Below are positions 1 to 6,497 of a DNA stretch of 22,193 nt, one piece after another. The DNA is taken from positions 1 to 22,193 of the forward strand of contig DIZW01000094.1 of assembly GCA_002428015.1 (NCBI GenBank), given 5' to 3'. Position numbers and translations under genes: made by a program. Origin of the DNA: Oxalobacteraceae bacterium UBA6018. GTDB taxonomy: Bacteria; Pseudomonadota; Gammaproteobacteria; Burkholderiales; Burkholderiaceae_D. Under the pieces are notes generated by a model. The model was not told the DNA's origin, ran no database searches, and worked only from the letters and a program-made list of their open reading frames with translations. Position 1 is the stretch's first letter. Every line of letters begins with the position of its first letter.

Positions 1-260
1 TCGGCCACGCCGCGGTCGATCAGCGGCGCGAACGACTCGCGCAGCGCCACCGAATCCTTGATGGTGCCGTACAGCAGCTCCGCAAAGTGATCGGCGTCGG
101 CCTTCTCGAAGCCGTGCGCGGCGCGGATGTGGTTGACGACCGTGGTCGCGTCCTCATTGTTGAGCAGCCATTGGTACAGCCCCTGCAAGGCGAATTCGCG
201 CGCGCGGTGGCGCGGCGTGCGGTTCTTGCTGGGATTGGCGTGCGTGCTTTTGTCTATCAT
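1..260 (-). CDS. nusB: Transcription antitermination factor NusB (3' part cut by window edge)
   Basis: The visible 86 codons read from an ATG at 258-260 towards the window start. They contain the conserved NusB N-terminal helix (RHRAREFALQGLYQW, about residues 17-31), followed by a segment ending ALRESFAPLIDRGVA. NusB binds boxA RNA with NusE (S10) in the cytoplasm and supports antitermination of rRNA transcription. The C-terminal part lies outside the window, so completeness cannot be judged. It sits 85 bp downstream of ribH on the same strand. The ribH-nusB pairing is common in proteobacteria and supports both calls. An AGG-type ribosome binding site lies just before the ATG. I am confident of the family. 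Confidence 0.93.
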   Translation of the reverse strand, partial: MIDKSTHANPSKNRTPRHRAREFALQGLYQWLLNNEDATTVVNHIRAAHGFEKADADHFAELLYGTIKDSVALRESFAPLIDRGVA

Positions 261-345
261 GGCCTTACCTATTTCTACGTGCTGCTTATTTGTTGACTGA
301 CTTGTTGATTGCTTGCTGTGCGACGCTTGCCGCTTGACGACAGAC

Positions 346-825
346 TTACTCGTCGTCCGCCTGCAGCTCTTCCAGGGCGATCAGCAGGTTGGCCATCTCG
401 ACCGCGCAACGCGCCGCCTCGGCGCCCTTTTCCGCCATGCGCGCTTCGGCCTGGTCGTCGTTCTCGGTGGTGAGCACCGCGTTGGCGATCGAGATGCCGT
501 AGTCCAGGCCGACGCGGGTGATGCCGGCGCCGGACTCGTTGGCGACCAGCTCGAAGTGGTAGGTCTCGCCGCGGATGACGGCGCCGAGCGCGACGAGCGC
601 GTCGAACTGCTGGGTGTCGGCCATCTTCTGCAGCGCCAGCGGGATTTCCAGCGCGCCCGGCACGGTCACGTGCAGCACGTCCTCGTCGGCCACGCCCAGG
701 TGCTTGAGCTCGGCCAGGCAGGACGACAGCAGGCCGTGGCCCACGTCCGCGTTGAAACGTGCCTGGACGATGCCGATGCGCAGCCCGGCGCCGGTCAAAT
801 TGCTCTCATACGATCCTACGGTCAT
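346..825 (-). CDS. ribH: 6,7-dimethyl-8-ribityllumazine synthase
   Basis: The 159-residue product has the usual length and motifs of lumazine synthase. These are RFN near residue 23, PGALEIP at about 56-62, GAVIRGETYHFE with the catalytic histidine at residue 90, and a C-terminal helix. It condenses 5-amino-6-ribitylaminouracil with 3,4-dihydroxy-2-butanone 4-phosphate, the penultimate step of riboflavin synthesis, and normally forms cytoplasmic pentamers or icosahedral capsids. The ATG at 823-825 is preceded by an AGAGGG Shine-Dalgarno. It lies 95 bp downstream of ribBA and 85 bp upstream of nusB, all on the minus strand, so co-transcription is likely. A GC-rich hairpin (877-893) lies between ribBA and ribH. 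Confidence 0.97.
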   Translation of the reverse strand: MTVGSYESNLTGAGLRIGIVQARFNADVGHGLLSSCLAELKHLGVADEDVLHVTVPGALEIPLALQKMADTQQFDALVALGAVIRGETYHFELVANESGAGITRVGLDYGISIANAVLTTENDDQAEARMAEKGAEAARCAVEMANLLIALEELQADDE

Positions 826-876
826 GGCGGCCCTCTTTTATGTCGTGTTGGGTGAATAGTCAATCGGAAGCCCGAA

Positions 877-893
877 CGGCGCGCGGCGCGCCG
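877..893 (-). other. GC-rich intercistronic hairpin between ribBA and ribH
   Basis: A perfect 7-bp inverted repeat (CGGCGCG / CGCGCCG) with a 3-nt loop lies in the 95-bp gap between ribBA and ribH. No T-tract follows on either strand, so it is not an intrinsic terminator by the usual criteria. It could modulate mRNA stability or simply reflect GC-rich spacer sequence. Confidence 0.4.
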
Positions 894-920
894 AAGTCCG
901 GTCTCCCCAATAGTACCGCG

Positions 921-2033
921 TCAGGCGGCCGGTTTCGCAAGATAGCCGGTCACTTCCAGGTCAAACCCTGTCATCGACGGCATCTTGCGCGGGCTGGCCA
1001 GCAATTGCATCTTGCCGACGCCGAGATCCTTGAGGATCTGGGCGCCGATGCCGTAGGTGCGCAGGTCCATGCTGGCCGCGCGCCCCTGCGGGCGGGTGTC
1101 GCTGTTGTCGAGCGCCTTGAACTGGGCGAACAGCTCGTCGGCGCTTTCGCCACAGTTGAGCAGCACCATCACGCCGCGCTCGGCCGCCTGGATCGCCTGC
1201 ATGGCCGAGGCCATGGTCCACGAGTGGGTGGTGACGCGGCTTTCGAGCAGGTCCAGGATGGAGACCGGCTGGTGCACGCGCACCAGGCACTCCAGGTTCG
1301 GGGCCAGGTCGCCGTGGACCATGGCCAGGTGCGCCGAGCCGCTCGGCTTGTCGCGGAAAGCTACCAGGCGGAAGTCGCCGAATACGGTGTTCATCGAGCG
1401 CTCCGCCACGCGTTCGACCAGGCATTCGTTCTGGCCACGGTAGTGAATCAGGTCGGCGATGGTGCCGACCTTGAGCTGGTGTTCGCGGGCGAACTCCAGC
1501 AGGTCCGGCAGGCGCGCCATGGTGCCGTCGTCCTTGAGGATCTCGCAGATCACGGAGGCCGGGGTCAATCCCGCCATCTCGGTCAGGTCGCAGCCGGCTT
1601 CGGTGTGGCCGGCGCGCATGAGCACGCCGCCGCGCTGGGCCTTGAGCGGGAAGATGTGGCCAGGCTGGACGATGTCGGCCGGGGTGGCGTTCTTGGCCAC
1701 GGCGACCTGGATGGTGCGCGCCCGGTCGGCGGCGGAAATACCGGTCGTCACGCCCTCGGCCGCCTCGATCGAGACCGTGAAGTTAGTGCCGAACGAGGTG
1801 CCGTTGGAGGTCGTCATCATCGGCAGGCTGAGCTGCTTGCAACGCTCCTCGGTCAGCGTCAGGCAGACCAGGCCGCGCGCGTGCTTGACCATGAAGTTGA
1901 TCGCCTCCGGGGTCACGAAATCGGCCGCCAGCACCAGGTCGCCCTCGTTTTCGCGGTCTTCCTCGTCGACCAAAATGACCATGCGCCCGGCACGCAATTC
2001 GGCAACGATTTCCTGGGTGGTGGAGATTGACAT
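921..2033 (-). CDS. ribBA: 3,4-dihydroxy-2-butanone 4-phosphate synthase with inactive RibA-like C-terminal domain (RibBX type)
   Basis: The 370-residue product starts at the ATG at 2031-2033. An AAGGAAAT ribosome binding site precedes this start; an ATG 12 codons further upstream has no comparable support. Residues 1 to about 205 form a complete DHBP synthase domain with the acidic loop DEEDRENEGD (23-32) and RAGHTEAGCDL (140-150). It converts ribulose 5-phosphate to the four-carbon riboflavin precursor. Residues about 215-365 align with GTP cyclohydrolase II and keep the C-terminal DLRTYGIGAQILKDLGV. The zinc-binding cysteine stretch is replaced (VHQPVSILDLLESR then TTHSW), and the GRGIGL segment reads NCGESADEL. 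The second domain should therefore lack cyclohydrolase activity, as described for RibBX proteins in Proteobacteria. It is probably transcribed with ribH and nusB. Confidence 0.95.
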   Translation of the reverse strand: MSISTTQEIVAELRAGRMVILVDEEDRENEGDLVLAADFVTPEAINFMVKHARGLVCLTLTEERCKQLSLPMMTTSNGTSFGTNFTVSIEAAEGVTTGISAADRARTIQVAVAKNATPADIVQPGHIFPLKAQRGGVLMRAGHTEAGCDLTEMAGLTPASVICEILKDDGTMARLPDLLEFAREHQLKVGTIADLIHYRGQNECLVERVAERSMNTVFGDFRLVAFRDKPSGSAHLAMVHGDLAPNLECLVRVHQPVSILDLLESRVTTHSWTMASAMQAIQAAERGVMVLLNCGESADELFAQFKALDNSDTRPQGRAASMDLRTYGIGAQILKDLGVGKMQLLASPRKMPSMTGFDLEVTGYLAKPAA

Positions 2034-2063
2034 CGGATTTCCTTTAATACTGAAGGTGCTTAT

Positions 2064-2092
2064 GCGCAATCCACTATTTTAATGGATTGCGC
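2064..2092 (-). promoter_or_regulatory. Perfect inverted repeat in the ribBA leader
   Basis: Arms GCGCAATCCA (2064-2073) and TGGATTGCGC (2083-2092) are perfectly complementary around a 9-nt AT-rich centre. On the ribBA strand the centre contains TAAAAT, which resembles a -10 hexamer. It lies 31 bp upstream of the ribBA ATG. It could be an operator overlapping the promoter or a hairpin in the 5' UTR. There is no run of T after either arm, so a terminator is unlikely. Confidence 0.5.
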
Positions 2093-2211
2093 CACATCCT
2101 GCGGCTTAACCCTGCCGGTTTTTTCGCCAGCCAGGGCGGCGCCCGCCCCGCCGCATCGAAAAAACGATTGCAGAACGACAGCAAAGCAGGCCGCACAGTG
2201 CTGGATAGGCG

Positions 2212-2284
2212 GCAAAAAATAGTGCTGAGCCTGCGAGAAATAGTGCTCACCGTGCGAGAAATAGTGCTGACCCTGCGAGAATAG
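2212..2284. repeat. 21-bp tandem repeat, about 3.5 units
   Basis: Three full units (2212-2232, 2233-2253, 2254-2274) and a truncated fourth (2275-2284) share the core AAATAGTGCT with period exactly 21 bp. Units 2 and 3 differ at only two positions. The array ends 43 bp before the M16 protease start codon. Twenty-one base pairs is two helical turns, so a protein bound to each unit would face the same side. The period is also a multiple of three, and one plus-strand frame reads a heptapeptide of the type REIVLTL. Confidence 0.85.
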
Positions 2285-2314
2285 ACGCGGTAAAATTCCT
2301 CACCTTAAATTCTT

Positions 2315-2320
2315 TATAAC
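2315..2320 (+). promoter_or_regulatory. Possible -10 element just before the M16 protease ATG
   Basis: TATAAC lies 7 bp before the ATG at 2328 and is embedded in AT-rich DNA (2291-2327). No convincing -35 hexamer is present at the proper spacing. If this is the -10 box, transcription would start at or next to the ATG and the mRNA would be almost leaderless. That would agree with the lack of a visible Shine-Dalgarno. Confidence 0.3.
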
Positions 2321-2327
2321 TTTTACA

Positions 2328-5156
2328 ATGAATCTGAAGCTAGTTCGCAGTCTGTGTGCAGCCGCCGTCCTGTCGGCCTGTGTGTCTGGCGCCTACGCCG
2401 ACATCAAATTGAACGCCCCGATTCCGATCGGGCCGCAGGTCAAGGTCGGCACCCTGCCCAACGGCCTGACCTACTATATCCAGAAGAACGGCAAGCCTGA
2501 GAAGAAACTCGAACTGCGCCTGGTCGTCAAGGCCGGCTCCATCCTCGAGGACGAGGACCAGCGGGGCCTGGCCCACTTCACCGAGCACATGGCCTTCAAC
2601 GGCTCGACCCACTTCAAGAAGCATGAGCTGGTGTCCTACCTGCAGTCGATCGGCGTCAAGTTCGGCGCCGACCTGAACGCCTACACCAGCTTCGACGAGA
2701 CCGTCTACATCCTGCCGATTCCGACCGACCACAAGGAAAACGTCAACAAGGGCTTCCTGGTACTGGAAGACTGGGCCCACGGCTTGACGATGGACGAGGC
2801 GGCGATCGACATGGAACGCAGCATCGTGCTGGAAGAACTACGCCTGGGCAAAGGTGCCCAGGACCGCATGCAGAAGATCCTGCTGCCGAAGATCTTCAAC
2901 GGCTCGCGCTACGCCGACCGCCTGCCGATCGGCAAGGAAGATATCATCAAGCACGCCAAGTACGACACCCTGCGCCGCTTCTACAAGGACTGGTACCGGC
3001 CCGACCTGATGGCGGTCGTGGTGGTGGGCGACATCGACCCGGTCGAGGCGGAACAGCAGATCAAGGCGCACTTCGGCGGCCTGAAGAATCCGGACCACGA
3101 GCGCCCCCGCACCTACGCGGCCATTCCCCCGCGCACCGACACCGAGGCCCTGGTGGTGACCGACAAGGAAGCCGGCGGCAATTCCGTCCTGGTGCGCTAC
3201 CCGGTCACGGAACGTAAGGAAAGGGCCGATTTCGCCGACTACCGCGTGAAACTGGTCGAGTCGCTGTTCACGGCCATGCTCAACCAGCGCCTTCAGGAGC
3301 TGGCCCAGTTGCCCGAGCCGCCCTACCTGGGCGGCGGCAGCGGCATCAACCGCCTCACGGCGCGCTACAAGTCCTACTTCTCGGCCGCCGGCCTGGGCAA
3401 GGGCGGCGCCACCCCGGCCATCAACGCGCTGCTGCAGGAAAACGAGCGCGCGCGCCAGTTCGGCTTCAGCGCGGCCGAGCTCGACCGGGCCAAGAAAAAC
3501 ATGATGCGCAGCTACGAGCGCGCCTATGCGGAGCGCGACAAGACCGATTCTTCCAGCTACGTGGGTGAGTACGTGCGCAACTTCCTCGAGAAGGAAAGCA
3601 TTCCCGGCATCGAGAACGAGTACAACTACGTGCGCGAACTGGTGCCGGCGATCTCGCTCGACGAATTGAACAGCTATGCCCGCGCCACCATCCCCGCCAA
3701 CTCGGGCAAGCTGGTGGTCTACATGGGCACCAACAGCGCCGACGCGCCGGCGCCCACCGGCGCGTCCCTGCTCGCGAGCGTGGCAGCGGCCGAGAAAACG
3801 GCCGTCAAGCGCATCGACGAAAAGGCCGTGGCCACCCAGCTGATGGACAAGCCGCCCACCCCGGGCAGCATCGTGGCCGAGTCCTACGACAAGGCCCTGG
3901 GGCTGACCCGCCTGACCCTGTCGAACGGCGTCAAGGTGATCCTCAAGCCGACCGACTTCAAGAACGACCAGGTGCTGATGAGCGCGATCCGCTACGGCGG
4001 CCAGACCCTGTTCAGCGACGCCGACATTTTCAACGCCCGCTACGCCAGCGCGGTGGCCGCGACCATGGGCTTGACCAACTACTCGCCGATCGAGCTGCAG
4101 AAAATCCTGGCCGGCAAAGTGGCGGCCGTGGGCGCCGGCCTGGGCGACTACAGCGACAACCTCAACGGTTCGGCCAGCAGCAGCGACATCGACACGATGC
4201 TGCAGTTCGTGTACCTGAAATTTACCGGTGCGCGCCGCGACGAAGGGCTGTACGACTCCTTCATGAGCAAGCAGCGCGAGGCCGCGCGCAACGCCATGTC
4301 GCAGCCGGAAGCGATCTTCCAGGACACCGTGATCGGCACCCTCTACAACGATAGTGCGCGCGTGCCGCGCGTGCTGCGCCCCGAGGACCTGACCAAGGTG
4401 AACCTGGACCGCGCGCTGGCGATCTACAAGGAACGCTTCGCCAGCGCCAAGGACATGACTTTCCTGTTTGTCGGCAGCTTCGACATCGCCAAGATCAAGC
4501 CGCTGCTGGCCACCTACCTGGCCAGCCTGCCCACGCCGGACATTCCGGTGGCGTTCAAGGACGTCGGCGTACGCCCGGTGACCGGCGTGGTGAAGAAGGA
4601 AGTGCATAGCGGCTCGGAGGCCAAGAGCCTCATCTCGATCAACTTCACCGGCACCGCCACCTATTCGGAAGCCGAACGCCTGCGTTTCCGCGCGCTGCTA
4701 GACGTGATGAACATCCGCATCATCGATGTGCTGCGCGAGAAGATGGCGCTGATCTATGGCGGCGGCATGAACGGCGACCTTGGCCATATCCCGTATGACA
4801 ATTACCATATCGGCGCCAACCTGCCGACCGGCCCGGCCAACGTGGACAAGGTGATCGCGGCCCTGTTTGCCGAAATCGCACGCATCAAGGAACAAGGCCC
4901 GGAGGCCGGCGAGCTCGCCAAGGTCAAGGAGAACTGGCTGCAGTCCTACCAGAAGGGCATGCGCGACAACGGTTACTGGCTGGGACGCTTGCAGGAATCG
5001 GTCTTGCTCGGCACCGACCCGGCCACGATCCTGCATTTCGAGAAGATGGTCGCGGCCATCAGCGCGGACGATGTGAAGGCCGCCGCCCAGCACTACTTCA
5101 ACACCCAGAACTACGTGCAGGTGGTCTTGTATCCCGAGAACAAGGCCGCGAAGTAA
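2328..5156 (+). CDS. Periplasmic M16 family zinc metalloprotease (insulinase/PqqL-like)
   Basis: This 942-residue exported protein starts with an N-terminal signal (residues 1-24, ending AYA before Asp25). A lipobox-like LSAC at 15-18 offers an alternative lipoprotein cleavage. The inverted zinc motif HFTEH lies at 83-87 and the downstream ligand glutamate falls in ERSIVLEE (163-170). The length fits the four-domain architecture of single-chain periplasmic M16 peptidases: an active M16 half, then an inactive half covering about residues 500-940. Such enzymes cut peptides and small unfolded proteins inside a closing chamber; the substrate here is unknown. The gene is monocistronic, divergent from ribBA, and ends at a strong terminator. 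No Shine-Dalgarno is visible before the ATG, but the signal peptide supports this start. Confidence 0.93.
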   Translation: MNLKLVRSLCAAAVLSACVSGAYADIKLNAPIPIGPQVKVGTLPNGLTYYIQKNGKPEKKLELRLVVKAGSILEDEDQRGLAHFTEHMAFNGSTHFKKHELVSYLQSIGVKFGADLNAYTSFDETVYILPIPTDHKENVNKGFLVLEDWAHGLTMDEAAIDMERSIVLEELRLGKGAQDRMQKILLPKIFNGSRYADRLPIGKEDIIKHAKYDTLRRFYKDWYRPDLMAVVVVGDIDPVEAEQQIKAHFGGLKNPDHERPRTYAAIPPRTDTEALVVTDKEAGGNSVLVRYPVTERKERADFADYRVKLVESLFTAMLNQRLQELAQLPEPPYLGGGSGINRLTARYKSYFSAAGLGKGGATPAINALLQENERARQFGFSAAELDRAKKNMMRSYERAYAERDKTDSSSYVGEYVRNFLEKESIPGIENEYNYVRELVPAISLDELNSYARATIPANSGKLVVYMGTNSADAPAPTGASLLASVAAAEKTAVKRIDEKAVATQLMDKPPTPGSIVAESYDKALGLTRLTLSNGVKVILKPTDFKNDQVLMSAIRYGGQTLFSDADIFNARYASAVAATMGLTNYSPIELQKILAGKVAAVGAGLGDYSDNLNGSASSSDIDTMLQFVYLKFTGARRDEGLYDSFMSKQREAARNAMSQPEAIFQDTVIGTLYNDSARVPRVLRPEDLTKVNLDRALAIYKERFASAKDMTFLFVGSFDIAKIKPLLATYLASLPTPDIPVAFKDVGVRPVTGVVKKEVHSGSEAKSLISINFTGTATYSEAERLRFRALLDVMNIRIIDVLREKMALIYGGGMNGDLGHIPYDNYHIGANLPTGPANVDKVIAALFAEIARIKEQGPEAGELAKVKENWLQSYQKGMRDNGYWLGRLQESVLLGTDPATILHFEKMVAAISADDVKAAAQHYFNTQNYVQVVLYPENKAAK

Positions 5157-5280
5157 TCCTGCGCAGTTAGCCATCGCCGCTGGACCAGGATCGCCGCCCG
5201 CCCGGTCGTCGCTTCCAGGGGCAAGGCGGCACGCGCACCAGCACAGCGGGGCGCGAACAAATGGACAAATGACCGACGTA

Positions 5281-5316
5281 AAAAAGCCGTCCCGGCTCGC
5301 ACCGGGACGGCTTTTT
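5281..5316. terminator. Bidirectional intrinsic terminator between M16 protease and ompA-like gene
   Basis: A perfect 15-bp inverted repeat (5281-5295 with 5302-5316) closes a 6-nt loop. The stem is GC-rich inside with A5 and T5 at its ends, so both strands read as hairpin plus U-tract. It lies 125 bp after the protease stop and 17 bp after the porin stop, the right place to terminate these convergent genes. The stretch 5157-5280 shows nothing else. Confidence 0.92.
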
Positions 5317-5332
5317 GCATTACTGCTCAGTG

Positions 5333-6487
5333 TTACCGGGTGACGCTGCGGGTACCGACCACCTCGATCGTCACGCGGCGGTTCTTGGCGCGTCCCTCCG
5401 CGCTGGTGTTGGGCGCGATCGGCTGCGACTCGCCCTTGCCTTCCGTGTACAAGCGGGCTGGGTCCAGGCCTTTCGACACCAGGTAGGCCTTGACCGCGTC
5501 GGCGCGGCGCAGCGACAGCTTCTCGTTGTATGCGTCCGAGCCCACCGAGTCGGTATGGCCGACGGCGATCATCACTTCCGTGTCCATGCCTTGCAGCTTG
5601 CCCATCATCTCGTCGAGCGCGGCCTTGCCTTCAGGCTTGACAACCGACTTGTCGAAATCGAACAGCGCTTCGGCGGCGAACGAGACTTTCTCCGAGACCG
5701 GCTGCGGTGGCGGTGGCGGCGGCGGCGCTGGCGCGGCGACCGGCGCCGGGGCTTCCGTCACTACTTCAGGCTGTGGCGCCGGCACGAACGGGCGCGCCGC
5801 CGGACGGCCCAGCTTGTAGACCAGGCCGACCGACAACAGATCCACGTCGCCACGATTGCCCACGGCGTCGTTCACGCGATAGCGCTCGACTTCGCCGCGC
5901 AAGGCCAGCGCCTCGCTCAGTTTATATTCCAGGCCGACGCCGAATTTGGCATTGGCCTTGCGCTGGCTCGCGCTCGGATTGGTCACGCCGGCGAGCCGGT
6001 TGCCGCCGAACGTGGTCGTGGTACGTGCATACTCCATGCCGATCCGGCCCAGCACGGACAGGCGCTGGCTCAGCGGCAACTGGCCGACCAGGTCGAGATC
6101 GACGCCGCGGAAGCCCGCCCTGCCGTTGAAGCTGCCGTTGCCCGAGGTAGTCGCCGCGAACCCGAACTTACCCAGGTCGAAATAGCCGCCTTCCACCGCG
6201 AAATACTGGTTCAGCTGCTTGCCGAGGAACAGCTTGAAGCCGCGGTCGCGCTCGTCCTTGGTGAAGCTGGTCATGGTCGCGCCATTGGCCGTGAGACTGC
6301 GCACGATGCGCTGCTCGTCGATGGTGGCGCGCGACTGGCCGAGCGAGCCCCCGACGTACCAGGCGCTGTTGGCCCACTCAGGATTGATGAAGGTGTCGTC
6401 GGACTGGTCGGCCGCGAACACCGGTTGCGCCAGCATGGCCGCGCAGGCGGCGAGGATGGCAGTGTTGAGTTTGCTGATGGTTTTCAT
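5333..6487 (-). CDS. OmpA-family outer membrane protein
   Basis: The 384-residue product has a signal peptide (1-25, cleavage after VFA). An OmpA-like beta-barrel spans about residues 42-226, rich in alternating strands such as AWYVGGSLG and LLSVGLVYKL. A Pro/Ala linker follows (about 227-266, including PPPPPPP). A C-terminal OmpA peptidoglycan-binding domain covers about 268-378. Asp313 in HTDSVGSDAYN and Arg328 in LSLRRADAV match the diaminopimelate-binding Asp and Arg of E. coli OmpA. The protein should span the outer membrane and tether it to peptidoglycan. Its ATG lies 10 bp after the stop of the ice-binding-like lipoprotein gene, so the two are probably co-transcribed. The ribosome binding site is weak, which suggests translational coupling. 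The exact barrel function cannot be told from sequence. Confidence 0.93.
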   Translation of the reverse strand: MKTISKLNTAILAACAAMLAQPVFAADQSDDTFINPEWANSAWYVGGSLGQSRATIDEQRIVRSLTANGATMTSFTKDERDRGFKLFLGKQLNQYFAVEGGYFDLGKFGFAATTSGNGSFNGRAGFRGVDLDLVGQLPLSQRLSVLGRIGMEYARTTTTFGGNRLAGVTNPSASQRKANAKFGVGLEYKLSEALALRGEVERYRVNDAVGNRGDVDLLSVGLVYKLGRPAARPFVPAPQPEVVTEAPAPVAAPAPPPPPPPQPVSEKVSFAAEALFDFDKSVVKPEGKAALDEMMGKLQGMDTEVMIAVGHTDSVGSDAYNEKLSLRRADAVKAYLVSKGLDPARLYTEGKGESQPIAPNTSAEGRAKNRRVTIEVVGTRSVTR

Positions 6488-6497
6488 GATGGCAGTC

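Larger units (their letters stand above)
2034..2327. other. Divergent intergenic region between ribBA and the M16 protease
   Basis: This 294-bp stretch holds a perfect hairpin in the ribBA leader (2064-2092). It also holds a 9-bp inverted repeat, GTTTTTTCG at 2118-2126 with CGAAAAAAC at 2157-2165, separated by GC-rich DNA, and a 21-bp tandem repeat (2212-2284). I find no FMN riboswitch (RFN) signature on the ribBA side. A TTG-initiated frame from 2087 to 2284 runs through the repeat but lacks good coding support. Confidence 0.6.

Noticed and set aside
2087..2284. A 65-codon frame reading through the 21-bp repeat with REIVLTL heptads
   Set aside because: It starts with TTG without a ribosome binding site, and its first half has no family resemblance. 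I kept the DNA repeat as the feature and left the coding idea as an open question.
2034..2327. FMN riboswitch (RFN element) upstream of ribBA
   Set aside because: The conserved RFN strings such as GGGCAGGGTGAAATTCCC are not present on the ribBA strand here or in 11882-12013 before ribD.
2838..4607. A 589-codon open frame opposite the M16 protease
   Set aside because: The product is His/Val/Gly-rich without motifs, and the opposite strand encodes a full protease with zinc motif and signal peptide.
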